Assembly: GCA_029961685.1 (NCBI GenBank)
Contig: JARWKL010000015.1
Span: 25,761,220 to 25,825,219, forward strand
Direction: 5' to 3'
DNA: 64,000 bases
DNA from: Aristolochia californica
Lineage: Eukaryota > Streptophyta > Magnoliopsida > Piperales > Aristolochiaceae
Made by a program: the position numbers and the translations under genes. Of this stretch, positions 1 to 10,222 are shown in pieces. Within the stretch, counting starts at the first letter, position 1. Each line of letters opens with the position of its first letter. The notes beneath the pieces are model-generated. The model ran no database searches, was not told where the DNA came from, and saw only the letters and a list, made by a program, of their open reading frames with translations.

Positions 1-1220
1 CTGCATAGCTGGGATTTTAGCTCCGATGTGCATCCTCGCCAAATTGCTTCAGTTGTCTCGAATGTCAGTGCCTTTGAAAGAGAAGAAGGGTTTTTTTGTC
101 AATAACCAGGTTGATATTTGCCCTATCACTCTATCAACAATTCTAGCCGCAGATTCGCTTTTAGCATCAAACCGCCTTCTATTCCGTTCATTCCAAAGCC
201 CCCAAGGAACGAAGCTAGCACAAGCTGAGATAATCAATTTACCGAGGCCAGGAAGGGGATATCCCAAGATCGACTTGCAAAAGCTAATCAGGTCGACAGC
301 AATACAAAATTGAATCTCCAATTTGCTTAAAATAGAGGTCCACACAGTCCATGAGAACTGGCACTGAAGGAGAGTATGACCGGTGGATTCATCTTCATTG
401 TGGCAAAAAGGGCATAGTGGATCTATAGATGGGTGACCTCTTCTTCTGAGCACATCAGCCATGAGAATTTTACTTTGACAGGCACTCCACATGAAAAATT
501 TTACCTTAGGGGGGGCACATAGATTCCAAACGAAGTTGATGTCATGCTCCCTTTGCGTCGGATCCCAACCGTTGATGTATCCATATGCCGAAGCAACTGA
601 GAATTTCCCACTTTTGTCAGGCCACCAAATGAGCTTGTCTTCGTTGGAAGGCCAAATTCTGACATGATTCAAAGAATCTAAGAGGCTGCTGGCTTCCATG
701 GCCTCCATGTCAGTTAAACCCCTTCGGGGGTGTAGGTTCACATTCCCTCCCTCAAAAGCATCCGCAACTGTAATTTCCTTGTGAGTGGAGAGAAGGAAAA
801 GAGTGCTGAAAGAGTTCTGTAAAGGTGTTTGTCCTGTCCACCAGTCATCCCAGAATTTAAGAGATCTTCCATTACCCACAAAAAATCTACAGGCTGATGA
901 GAAATTTTGAAGAAGCAAAAAAATAGATCTCCATATTGAGGACAGTCCTCTCCGGTTTCCCCCAGCCATCCACCATGGCATATTCCAGTCCAACTTGACG
1001 CGAACCATATCCTTCCAAAGATTGGAGGAATTTGTGTTGTACTTCCAAATCCATTTAAGCATTAAGGCTTTGTTTATTTCTTTTGATTTCCGAAGCCCTA
1101 GTCCTCTCAATCTTTTAGGTAAGCAGACTTCGTTCCATTTGACCAAATGATATTTAAAAGAGTCACTTGATCCTCTCCATAGGAATCTTCTTTTCATTTT
1201 ATCTATAGCTTTGCATTGTC
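1..1220 (-). mobile_element. L1-type LINE, ORF2 C-terminal part, running off the window start
   Basis: A minus-strand open frame (49-1278, 409 codons) is the C-terminal part of a plant non-LTR retrotransposon ORF2. The post-RT region (KRRFLWRG..HLVKWNEVCLPK..GLGLR, residues about 30-65) is followed by a zf-RVT domain at about residues 225-318, with the APPKVKFFMWSACQSKILM block and a Cys289-x2-Cys292-x8-His301-x4-Cys306 knuckle. The frame is open to its stop at 49, so this copy is younger than the Copia debris beside it. The RT core is missing, and codons above about 1220 belong to the adjacent Copia on the other strand, so the element is 5'-truncated there. The 3' end and poly-A lie left of the window. 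It is inserted antisense into Copia-1 near the integrase/RT linker. It is not a host gene. Confidence 0.9.
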
Positions 1221-2341
1221 TTCTTGTACTATTCCTTCTTCTATGCAGGATGCTCTCTTGCCTCCTTGATGGAAGCATACTATGGATGTTGAGATGGAGG
1301 CATTGACTGATAGAGGTACGTGGAACTTATGTGATGCTTCTTCAAGTGCAACAATTCTAGGTTATCATTGGGTATATACAGTTAAATATAGAGTAGATGA
1401 ATCTATTGAGCAATATAAAGCTTGATTGGTTGCTAAAGGGTATACTCAAACGTATGGCATTGATGTTTTTGAGACAATCTCCCTAATTGCATGGTTGACA
1501 TCTATTCGTGTCTTGTGTCCATTGGCTACTCTTCCAGCTCAACATTGAAATATGGAACAACCTATTGGGTATGTTGCTCAAGGGGAGACGAAAATGGTAT
1601 GTAAGCTGAAGAAGGAAATTTATGGGTTTTGTTAAGAGTCCCAAGGCATTGTTTGAGAAATTCAGTCAAGTTGTGATGTCTTTCAGCTTCTCATGGAGCC
1701 ATGGTGATCTTCTTTATTTGTCATGAAAAGATCATCTACGATTGTAGTCCTTATACATGTTGATGATATTGTTTTGTCAGGCAGCAATGTGCAAGGTATT
1801 GAAGAGGGAAAACCGCAACTGGCTAAACATTTGCATACTAAAAATTTGGGTTCCCTAAAATACTCCCTTAGGATTAAAATTGCTAGAAGAAAAACTGACA
1901 TTGTGTTAACACAGAGAAAATATGTTATTCACAATGCTACAAAAGTATGGTTTATCAAATGCAAAGCACGTAGAGACACCCATGGAATTTGGAAATGACC
2001 TTCATGATGATAGAAAAGCAAGAAGCAAAATGTAGTCAGGTCGGGGTAGTGTTGAAGCTAAGTATAGAGCTATAACTCAGACAGTCAATGACCTGAAATG
2101 GATGAGGTCAGTTCTTCAAGAATTAAGTCTACAAATTAATGCACCTAAGACAATCTATTGTGATAATTAGGCTGCCACTTTTATTGCTAACAACTCAGAA
2201 TTACATGAGAGGACCAAACACATTGAAGTGGGCTGCCACTTTGTTTGACATGCAGTGATAAAAAAGGAAATTGTTACTTCCTATGTTTGAGGATATTTAG
2301 TAACGATCTGGGATTATTAGATATAAATGCTTCAGCTTGAG
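1221..2341 (+). mobile_element. Copia-1 pol remnant (RT to RNase H), heavily mutated
   Basis: Broken Copia pol. The linker/RT start reads MDVEMEALTDRGTWNL near 1280, then LVAKGYTQTYGIDVFET near 1425-1470, then HVDDIVLSGS (the RT YVDD box with H for Y) at about 1758-1785. The RNase H/C-terminal blocks VEAKYRAITQTVND and ERTKHIEVGCHFV lie at 2050-2250. Many stops and frameshifts interrupt the frame, for example TGA before LVAKG and TAG after the CDN block. Gag, protease and integrase are absent to the left, where the LINE begins. It ends at the 3' LTR at 2342. The family appears related to Copia-3, because the LTRs share the TTTGGTCATTT motif. Confidence 0.85.
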
Positions 2342-2755
2342 TGTTAAATATAATGCAAAGGGTAATTTGGTCATTTCACAATCTATATATGACATGGAGG
2401 GTACCAGTAGTTTCAGCAAGTCTGTATTTGTCTATGGTCCAATTATCATAGCATTTGGACATGTAACTAATGAGACATAAGGAGCAGTTACGTGAGGGCT
2501 AGAGAGGTTTTTTCTCTCTACTCACTTAAGTTAATAAAAGGGAGATGTGGCTCGACTTTTTCCCCAATCCAGAGCTGTACACTCTTCTCCCAAAATCCTC
2601 CTTTCTTCTCTTTACCTCTTCTCTCTCTTAACTCTCTTTCCTTCAATAATTGACAATAAATCATCTCCTCAGGCCATTCGTTATGTTTTTCTTGGTCGAA
2701 ACTCAAAAAGGTTATAGGTGTTATGATCTCTAAGTCTTTGTCAATGCTATATTTT
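2342..2755 (+). repeat. 3' LTR of Copia-1 (right edge approximate)
   Basis: The LTR start TGTTAAATATAATG follows a worn polypurine tract (CTTCAGCTTGAG) just after the Copia-1 pol remnant. It contains a TTAATAAAAGG polyadenylation-like signal near 2528 and a pyrimidine-rich stretch (2560-2650), as in LTR R/U5 regions. The right end is not defined by any duplicate in the window. Confidence 0.6.
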
Positions 2756-2953
2756 TAGAAAATTCACCTTCTTTTTCATTATCTGAGATACGTGCTTGTG
2801 ATGGAATTTTTCTCTTGAGGCTTCTTTACCTATACCTTTTCTTGATGTCCCAAGTATCAGCATTCCTCTACAACTACAAAAACCATTACAAGTGTATCAC
2901 ATGAGGCACGTGCAATCACAGTATTCACCAGGAAAGAGTAACAAGAAGCAATC

Positions 2954-3441
2954 TGTTAAGGAATAGTCCCACATGGATTAGTGAGTACAAATATCTTGAG
3001 TTTATTAGTTGGGTCAGAGGTTTCCTAAGTTGGCTAGTCATTTTGAAATAGGCCTTGGACCCAACTTCACATGGTATCAAAGCGGGTACTCATATGTGGG
3101 CTTAAACCTAAATAATCCATTTGTAGAGCCACAAAAGAGGGCCTACACCTAAACTGTCCACTTGAAGAGCCACAAAAGAAGGCCTACACCTAAACTGTCC
3201 ACTTGTAAAGCCACAAAAGAGGGCCTACACCTAAATTATCCACTTGTAGAGCCACAAAAGAGGGCCTACACCTAAATTATCCGCTTGTAGAACCATAAAA
3301 GAGGCCCTACACGTGAGGGGGAGTGTTAATGAATAGTCCCACATGGATTAGTGAGTATAAAGATCTTGAATTTATTAGTTGGAAAAGAGGTTTTCCAAGT
3401 TGGCTAGTCATTTTTGGATGGGCCTTGGACCCGACTTTACA
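2954..3441 (+). mobile_element. TRIM-1: complete terminal-repeat retrotransposon in miniature, 488 bp
   Basis: Two 118-bp direct terminal repeats (2954-3071 and 3324-3441) both begin TGTTAA and end in ACA. Directly after the 5' repeat is TGGTATCAAAGCGGG (3072-3086), one base off the initiator tRNA-Met primer site TGGTATCAGAGC. Directly before the 3' repeat is a polypurine tract, GTGAGGGGGAG (3313-3323). The element is flanked by a perfect 5-bp target duplication CAATC (2949-2953 and 3442-3446). There is no coding capacity. The LTRs carry AGTCCCACATGGATTAG, reminiscent of the GTCCCACAT motif in known plant TRIMs. It sits inside the Copia-2 linker, so it is younger than Copia-2. Confidence 0.95.
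3099..3303 (+). repeat. 41-bp tandem repeat x5 inside TRIM-1
   Basis: Units start at 3099, 3140, 3181, 3222 and 3263, with a partial unit at 3304. The consensus runs GGCCTACACCTAAA..GTCCA, then CTTGTAGAGCCACAAAAGAG. The spacing is exactly 41 bp, and the units fill most of the 252-bp TRIM internal region between PBS and PPT. Confidence 0.95.
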
Positions 3442-5156
3442 CAATCAATAGCAAGCATCCCTCCACTACCCCCACCATCCACCTCTGTGCCTACAAATCC
3501 TATTTTTGGTGATCTTGATCTCTTTGTTTCTCTTCAAAAAGGTAAAAAATCTTGCACATCCCATATCTCGTTCTATCATTTGATTTTTTGTCTCCACAAT
3601 TTAAATCTTTTGTCATGTCTTCGTCCAATATCTCTATTCCTACAAACATGTAAGACGTCTTAGGTTCTCCAAAGTGGACATAGACTATGAATGAGGAGAT
3701 GAATGCCTTAGTGGCTAAGAAGACGTGGGTATTAGTTGATTTGTTGCCTGAGGCAAAGGTAGTTGAGTAGATGTGTATATACCATGACATATAATGTTGA
3801 TGGCACTGTGAATGGTATAAAGCACGATTGGTCACTAAGGGATACACGCAGACATATGGTGTTGATGTGTTTGATAAGTTTCCCCTTATATTTCGACTTA
3901 GTATTGTTTGGATTTTGGTGTTCATCACCATCAATCATTGTTAGTCACTATACCAACTTGATATCAAAATGTTTTTTTATATGGAGACTTGCAAGAGGAA
4001 GCATATATGGGACAACCTCCTGGGTATGTTGCCTAGGGGGAAATTGGCAAAGTGTATCAGCTCCAGAAGGCCATTTATGGTTTGAAACAAAGCCCACAAG
4101 CATGGTTTGGAAAATTCAGCAATGTAGTATGTCATTCAAGTTCATTAAAAGCCATTGTGATTATTGTTTGTTTAGCATAGGCAAACTGGAATTATTATAC
4201 GTTGATGATATAATGCTCACAAGAGATTATGTTGAAGGTATTGAGGATGTGAATATCCTAAGTAGCATTATCAAACTAAGGACCTTGGTTCATTAAAATA
4301 CTTTTTTGAGAATAGAAGTAGTGAGAAGTAAAAAAGGTATGATTTTATCTCAGAGGAAATATGCGATAGATATGTTGAGTGAACATGGATTGTTGGACAT
4401 GAAACCCATTGACACTCCTATTGAAGTGAACTCTTGTCTACATGATGAAAGTAGTCCAATACTTAGTGATAGAACTATGTAGTGGAGTCTTGTGGGTCAA
4501 TTGATTTATGCCACTGTAACAAAGTTCGATATACCATTTGTTATTGGCATTGGAAGTCAATTTATGGGTACTCTTAGGAAAGTGCGTGCATCTTGAGGCA
4601 ACACAGAGTATTTTGAAGTATTTAAAAGGGGTTCTTGAAAAAGGGATACATTATGAGCCACATGGACACTTTGACATTATGGGTTTCTCAGATGCTGATT
4701 ATGCGAATCAAAGTTGGATTGGAAATCTACTATAGGTTATTGTGTATTTTGTGGGAGGTAATCTTATCAACTGGAAAAGTAAAAAACAGAATGTCGTTAG
4801 CAAATCAAGTGTTGAAGCTAAATATAGAGCAAAGTCACACATTGTAAGTGAACTTATGTGAGTAAAATTTGTGTTGCAAGAACTTGATTTGGAAGGAAGT
4901 GCCCCATGGAACTAAAATGTGATAACCAAGTAGTAATATTTATTGCTAGTAATCCAGTGTTTCAAACCAAACATATAGAAATGGATTGTTACTTTATTTG
5001 TGATGCAATGCTAAGTGGTAAAGTGATTACTCCATATGTACTGACTACTGAGCAAGTTGGTGATTTGTTTACCAAGGCCCTTGGAAAGTGTCCATTCGTT
5101 TATTTTTTTGTTCCAAACTGAGATTGGTGGATATATATGCTCCAGCTTGAGGGGAG

Positions 5157-5470
5157 TGTTAACGGTTAGGAGTACTTGGGTAGTTTTACTACAGGGTATT
5201 GTGGTCCAGCCATCTAATTGGATAGAAGTGAACTAGACATGCTCACCAATGTAATTTTTTACATTTTCTTATTATTGTTTGATGGCTGTAATTAAAATAG
5301 CTAGAGTAGGGGCATGATAGTTATTTTGTACTAAAATCACTTAGTTATCAATAAAGAGGTTAGGAATCATGTAGATTCTCCAACCAATCTCTTTCTCTTA
5401 ACGTGAAACTTCCCTGTCTCCTTCTCTTATCTTGTTCTCTTCCTCTCTTTCTTTTTCTTTATGTTACACA
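5157..5470 (+). repeat. 3' LTR of Copia-2 (right edge approximate)
   Basis: It starts TGTTAACGGTTAGG right after the PPT CTTGAGGGGAG. It contains ATCAATAAAGAGG near 5347, a polyadenylation-like signal, and a pyrimidine-rich 3' part. The chosen end (TTACACA, about 5470) is only a plausible LTR terminus, as no partner LTR is in the window. Confidence 0.65.
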
Positions 5471-6419
5471 TATTGATCCTCCCATAAGTTTTTTTTGTAT
5501 TGTTCGACAATTTGATTCTACCTCTCTCTTGTGCCATCTTGCATTGTATGAACTTTCTCTTGTTTTTAAGACCAATTCCTTATATTTTGTTTTAAAGTTC
5601 TCTAATTTTTTTGGCATTTTAAGTTATTTTCTCTGGTCCAAATTATATGTCAAGGAATCTTGCCCCTAGTTGTGTGATTGAGTATGTCAATCCATTTGTT
5701 TGAGTTCCTTGGATTGGTCTTCTAAGATCGAAATTGGTGTATTTTTAGGAAGTGTTTTCGTTATAAATAAAGTGCATGGGTCGAGGGAGAGGGACGTACA
5801 ACTTCTCTCCTGCCTCTACTCCTAGTGTAACACAAACTCACTTTATTATCTTCCTTCTTTTCCATATCAAGGCTCCAAATTCACATGGTACCGAAGCAGT
5901 TAAATTTTTAGGCTCCAGTTCACATGTTATCAAAGCAGCTTCATTCCTAATACTCTGAATTCACATACAGTATGAGAGCAACTACATTCACATGGAATTA
6001 GAGTGGCTATATTCGTGAGATGGAGAAGGAAAAGAAGATGGAGAGAAGAAGGGAAAGAAGAAGAAGAAAAATAAGTTTTTAGTTTCTACATTTTCTCTTT
6101 GATTTTTAACATCTCTGAGTTTTTATATCTTCCTTAGTGCAGTTCTTTCCCAAGTTCACCTCCTGCAATATCGATTAAAAGAGTCCCAGTCCAACTTCCA
6201 GATCTTCTTCTTCGTGTATAAGCTGTCATTTGCAGCAAAAGTTAGTCCTGAGAATCCCTGCAGCTCCATATCTCTTGCAGTGCTTGAGAATCCAAACAAG
6301 CCAACACTCTCGTCCTGATTTGGCTTCAACTACAACCAGCTTCTCTTATATTTCATATCAATTGATCCAGGTATGCTGTTCGGAGATGCCGCAAAAATCA
6401 GGTGCCTGTGATCAAACAC
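5471..6419. other. Non-coding stretch with a 40-bp direct repeat; probable retroelement leader
   Basis: No supported gene. A segment beginning AGGCTCCAAATTCACATGG (5870) is repeated 40 bp later (5910) as AGGCTCCAGTTCACATG, with further weaker copies of TTCACAT to about 5985. The first copy reads TTCACA/TGGTACCGAAGCAG, similar to an LTR end plus primer site, so this may be the leader of another decayed LTR element. The open frames here (for example 6230-6481) resemble no family I recognise. Confidence 0.4.
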
Positions 6420-6433
6420 GTCTACCACTCTTC

Positions 6434-6822
6434 GTCTGTTTTTTATTTTTATTTTTTTTGAGAAAGCACACAATTTTATGAAAGCCCAAAGGCAAACAAC
6501 AAAAAGATAAGGGAAACCCCTCTTTAATAAGAGAGTGAGTTAAGCTATTAGCTGATCTAGGAATATGATTCCATTTACAAAAAAAAAGGACAAGAGAGGT
6601 CCTAAATCTCATAAAAACATTGCCAACACCGCCAAGGAGGAGCTTTCTTGCCTTCACACCAACTAATCACACTCCTTGAATTCCCTTCAACATGAAGCCA
6701 ACCTTGGAATTTGTCACTGAATATTCTGAAGCCTTACTAAGAGCATATAGCTCAGCTCAAGTAAAATCCAAAATACCAATAGGACCCAGAAACGGTGCCA
6801 GAATCGTGCCCAAAGAGAATGT
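6434..6822 (-). mobile_element. 5'-truncated LINE 3' end with RNase H domain and 14-bp TSD
   Basis: On the minus strand the sequence encodes an RNase H-like tail of plant LINEs: an AELYALSKASEYSVTNSKV segment (about 6700-6760), then KWNHIPRSANSLTHSLIKEG (about 6525-6585), the usual ending of the RVT_3 type. An A-rich tail appears as the T-rich run at 6439-6460 on the plus strand. The insertion is bounded by identical 14-bp copies of GTCTACCACTCTTC (6420-6433 and 6823-6836), a target-site duplication of the length expected for target-primed reverse transcription. The element is severely 5'-truncated and no longer has a continuous frame. Confidence 0.85.
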
Positions 6823-6849
6823 GTCTACCACTCTTCACTTTATTTTCTT

Positions 6850-7064
6850 GTTCTGAATTTCTTTGGTTTACTTGGTTATTACTGAGAAAGTAAACAACAT
6901 AAAGAATTTTTCTATTTTGAATTGATCTGTTCAACCTTTTTCCATATGAGAAACTAGAGCAGCTCCTGCTGTTCTGAATTTCTTTGGTTTACTTGGTTAT
7001 TACTGAGAAAGTAAACAACATAAAGAATTTTTTTCTTTTGTATTGATCTGTTCAACCTTTTTCC
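6850..7064. repeat. 121-bp direct tandem duplication
   Basis: GTTCTGAATTTCTTTGGTTT begins at 6850 and again at 6971. The copies stay nearly identical through TTCAACCTTTTTCCA. It lies just beside the LINE insertion and overlaps the left arm of an inverted repeat. Confidence 0.9.
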
Positions 7065-7132
7065 AGTAGCAGATTATGACACCTGACATGTTCTGCTCAT
7101 TCAGAACAGCAGGAGCTGCTCTAGTTTCTCAT
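6946..7132. repeat. 34-bp perfect inverted repeat (stem-loop)
   Basis: The arm 6946-6979 (ATGAGAAACTAGAGCAGCTC, continuing to TGAAT) is the exact reverse complement of 7099-7132. The spacer is about 119 bp and contains the second copy of the 121-bp duplication. No transposon ends or TSD were recognised around it. Confidence 0.9.
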
Positions 7133-7869
7133 GTTCACGTGGTGAGAACAAGTAGCAGAATTAAGAAGCACTTTGACGGAAATTTAATAACCTGCTACCA
7201 GTTCTTAACTCACTCTCTTAAGTCCTATGCAAAGGCCCATCATTAACCTCTTCTATAGCAAAATAAACCCCCAAGGCTCCTAACACAAACATTCCTGCAG
7301 AATAGTTGTGTTGTTTTCATCAATATCCAGTGTTATGTGCGATTTGGTGGGGGGGCGGGATTTGTAAGCTGTTGGTTTGCTTCCTTGTTGGCCTTTTGGC
7401 CCTAATGAATTCACCATTCCAAAAATAAAAATAATAATAAATTTTTAATTAATTAATTTAAAATTTCTGGCTCTGGCTAATGTACAGAAAACTTAACATC
7501 AGGAACATAAAACCCATTACTCAGCATTATGTGAACATCAATGACTACTGGCAAGACGTTGAAAACGGCATTATGGCCTCCAGCACCAATATGACTAGTT
7601 CGAAGACATTTTAGTCATCTAAAACAGATGGTATACGACAAGACTGCAAACTACTAGCAATTGCTTACTTCACATCAGAAAAACAAAACAACCGCCTCTC
7701 CTATCTTGCTTTTCTTTTCTTTTTTCTGAATGATAAATAAATTTATGAAAAGCAAACAGAGAATAAAGAATACCGTTGCTCAGAGAACCCATCACACAAG
7801 AAATACTACTTTAAGAATTCTCTACTTTCTCAATGAAAGATAACTAGTTTCGATGATATATGAATATAC
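7133..7869. other. Region downstream of PRORP exon 4: no terminal exon recognised
   Basis: This would be intron 4 or 3' flank of the minus-strand PRORP gene. I looked on the minus strand for the conserved C-terminal block of the family (its VIQES..WH..P and WLC motifs) and did not find it. Reading through the exon-4 donor gives only 15 unrelated codons to a stop at 7822. The rest is AT-rich sequence with short simple repeats. Confidence 0.5.
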
Positions 7870-7990
7870 CTGATGTTTTTCCATCCATCTTGGAAAAAAA
7901 CTTTTACCCAGAAGTTCAAAAAGATGATCCCGCATCTTGTCATTAGTAACTAGCAAACACTTATTACTTACTGCTGCATATAACCAGTAC
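7870..7990 (-). CDS. PRORP1: PRORP exon 4: last catalytic Asp, separated by an 8.1-kb intron
   Basis: The first base completes the split Trp codon. Forty codons follow: YWLYAAVSNKCLLVTNDKMR, DHLFELLGKSFFPRWMEKHQ. Joining gives GSNDDWYWLYAAV, the exact family signature, across an intron from 16127 to 7991 that contains an entire Copia element. The acceptor is AACTGCAG/GTACTGG, and the donor is most likely CATCAG/GTATAT, where Arabidopsis also continues with a new segment after KHQ. Asp502 (VTND) is conserved. Confidence 0.92.
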
Positions 7991-8042
7991 CTGCAGTTAT
8001 CACAGAGTGAGCTAGAAGCAACCAAATCCATGTAATTGGAAA

Positions 8043-8358
8043 TGTTGAAATATAAACAAGGATATTTTGGTCATTTTCAGTAACTAGTGTTTATATCTGG
8101 AGCTATGGGTAGATTATATATCTTGTTAGAAACATATGACTCAAATTTGGTTAAATTCTGATGTGTGTACATCAAATTAAATGTGTGGTAGCTATTAGGG
8201 GCATATTTGTAATCTTCTTTTGTATTCACTTAGATTAAAGAATAAAAGGAGGTCGAATTTTGGAGCCTCCAAGACAGTGCCAATATACAGCACTTGTTGC
8301 CAATTTCTCTCTTTTTTTTCTTTTTCTATCTTTTCATTTCAATTTCTTTCCTTTTTCA
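8043..8358 (+). repeat. 5' LTR of Copia-3
   Basis: It begins TGTTGAAATATAAAC and ends CTTTTTCA immediately before the primer site. It shares GATATTTTGGTCATTTTCAG and the GGGTAGATTATATA block with the 3' LTR. A TTAAAGAATAAAAGG polyadenylation-like signal lies near 8235. Confidence 0.92.
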
Positions 8359-9367
8359 TGGTATCAGAGAAATAAGATCATGTATCAAGCCAAACTAGGA
8401 GTTCTCTCTCCTTGAAGTTTACATATTCCAGAGAAAGAGGTTTCTTCAGATCCTCATCTGATTGGAGTCAAGGTCAGTTTTTCTACTTCTTCCTGACATA
8501 ACCCAAAGGTTAATGACTTCTACTGCAGAATAAGTCAATTCTATGAAAGATTTGTGCTCTTCGAGTGTCCTACTACTAATAAGTTCCATTTTTTTTTACC
8601 TGCACAGGACTAGCACTGCCTGCATCATCTCACGAAAAGGTAATGCAACTTTGATTTTTCCATTATTGAGATCTAATCCCTTGCGTTTTGATTGATTAGT
8701 GGTGGAATTTGTTTGCTATAGCAATTGTTGATACTGTCCTTGCCTAATTATTTTGTGTGGGTCCCACATAGCCTGCACCTACTTTAATTATTGAATGTTT
8801 GAGGTTTTTGAGATAACTGAATAAGGTGAAGTTGTGACACCAACTAAGGAGACAATCCACTCAGAAGGGAAAGTTACAACAGAACAGTTGACTGGCCAGA
8901 ACTATCTAAGTTGGTCGAAATCAGTTCGGATCTATCTAAAAGCTAAAAGGAAGCCCACTTTGGGAGGAAAGTAGGCTAATAAGCTTTTCTTTCAAGAAGA
9001 AACAAAGCCAAAATGAAGGAAACAGAGCCTTGACAGTAATGGGGTGTTCTTTGCACGAAATTCAGATGAATACATCAGGTTTACAAAACATAATTAAGGA
9101 TAAGCCTCCCTTATCCCCATATCATACAAAGTCCTATGAGAATTCATCGCATAAGCAAGGCAAATCCCCCTTTTATTCAAATTCAAATGAGCAATATCCC
9201 ATGTGCCCTTATTTGTCTCAAACTAACCCTATCCCAATCCATTTGGATAGGTGAAAACTCAAATTTCGAATTTCAAAGCAAACAGCCAGTCAGCCTACCT
9301 GCTAGCCAACTGCTGGGTTGCTAACCATGCCCACACGCGCGTCTGGTGCCTATGGGCGCACTGTCTG

Positions 9368-9439
9368 TTGTGCCATTAGATGATAACCCTCTTGTGCCAT
9401 TAGATGATAATCCTCTTGTGCCATTAGACGATGATTAGG
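9368..9439 (+). repeat. 24-bp tandem repeat x3 beside the hAT insertion
   Basis: TTGTGCCATTAGATGATAAC is repeated at 9368, 9392 and 9416 with a 24-bp period. In one plus-strand frame it reads as the eight-residue repeat LVPLDDNP. It ends a few bases before the hAT target duplication. Confidence 0.9.
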
Positions 9440-9737
9440 AGGCTGAAGATAGGTGTGGCATCGAACCGAGCCGGTTCGCGAACAGCTAGAGCTCGGCTCG
9501 GTCCCGATTCAGTTTGGCTCAAAAAATTCCGAACTCAAACCAAGTTCGAGATGAGGTTCGGGCTTGTTTAAGTAAATGAGCCAAGCTCGAGCAAACCGCG
9601 GTTCAGTTTGGCTGATCGCAAGCTAGCTCGTTACTTAACGAGCAATTTCGGGTCGAGCCCTAATATTTTCAGCAAACCTTCCTTTCCTCTCTTCGACTCT
9701 GTTCTATCTTTGGGCTTCGATTTCGGGGAGTAGCAAA

Positions 9738-10124
9738 TCAGGGATTCGAGAGGCGTCTTCCCTCTTCGTCGTCTTCATTCTTCGACGTTTTCCCTCTTCG
9801 GCATCTTTGTATTCCTCGGTAAAGGGGATGTAGCAAAAGGTAGTTATGTGATGAACGGTGAACTGGTGGGAGACGGAGAGATTTGCAAATGGCTGGGTTG
9901 GCAATGGTAAAGGATTTGTTGAGATTTTGGAAGCACATCAGTCCGTTTGAGACACCGGCGTAGTGGAGATACCGTCCTCGGTCCAGGTCTTCATAGCTAA
10001 CGATGACCAATGGGTGTAACAAGGGAGCTCTGCTCGTGCGTTTTTGGCTTTGCGGGTTTAAAATTTGTGGAGGAAATTTCTGTTTGTTGGGTGTGCCAAC
10101 ATCGATTACGACGGCGGCCGGCAT
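9738..10124 (-). pseudogene. F-box-associated domain fragment captured by the hAT-like element
   Basis: The minus-strand frame reads YLHYAGVSNGLMCFQNLNKS followed by FTIANPAICKSLRLPPV, the NGL(I/M)C..NP....LP pattern of plant F-box-associated domains (substrate-binding half of SCF ubiquitin ligase F-box proteins). A frameshift near 9845 moves the continuing homology (FCYIPFTEEYK, like the GYDP...YKV block) into another frame. No F-box or start region is present. It is best read as a fragment of a host gene carried between the transposon ends, not an expressed gene. Confidence 0.65.
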
Positions 10125-10222
10125 CGAGGTGGTGATAGAGGCCGGCGCAAGACTGGAGGTTGAAGACGACCTCCAGGGTTCGAACTGAGTTGATACAAGT
10201 TCGACCGATCGACTCGGAAATT

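Larger units (their letters stand above)
2756..5156 (+). mobile_element. Copia-2 pol remnant (integrase linker to RNase H), split by TRIM-1
   Basis: Before the TRIM the integrase/RT linker is visible (near 2875: LQKPLQVYHMRHVQSQYSPG), and it resumes at 3447 with PPLPPPSTSVPT and LQKGKKSCTSH. RT follows: MNEEMNALVAKKTWVLVD (3690-3740), KARLVTKGYTQTYGVDVFD (3820-3873), the Q(K)PPGYV region near 4015, YVDDIMLTRDY (4198-4230), then RNase H with SDADYANQSWIGN (4690-4730) and NQVVIFIASNPVFQTKHIEMDC (4920-4990). Stops and frameshifts occur throughout. The tail reads TEQVGDLFTKALGK, then PPT (CAGCTTGAGGGGAG, 5143-5156) and the LTR. Confidence 0.85.

Noticed and set aside
49..1278. A 409-codon frame taken as a host protein.
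   Set aside because: The zf-RVT zinc knuckle and the KRRFLWRG..LVKWNEVC block are diagnostic of LINE ORF2.
3500..3934. A 144-codon minus-strand frame.
   Set aside because: It is antisense to recognisable Copia-2 linker and RT sequence and has no domain of its own.
6181..6340. The minus-strand frame at 6181-6340 as the missing PRORP terminal exon.
   Set aside because: It is open for about 50 codons but lacks the family's VIQES, WH..P and WLC motifs.
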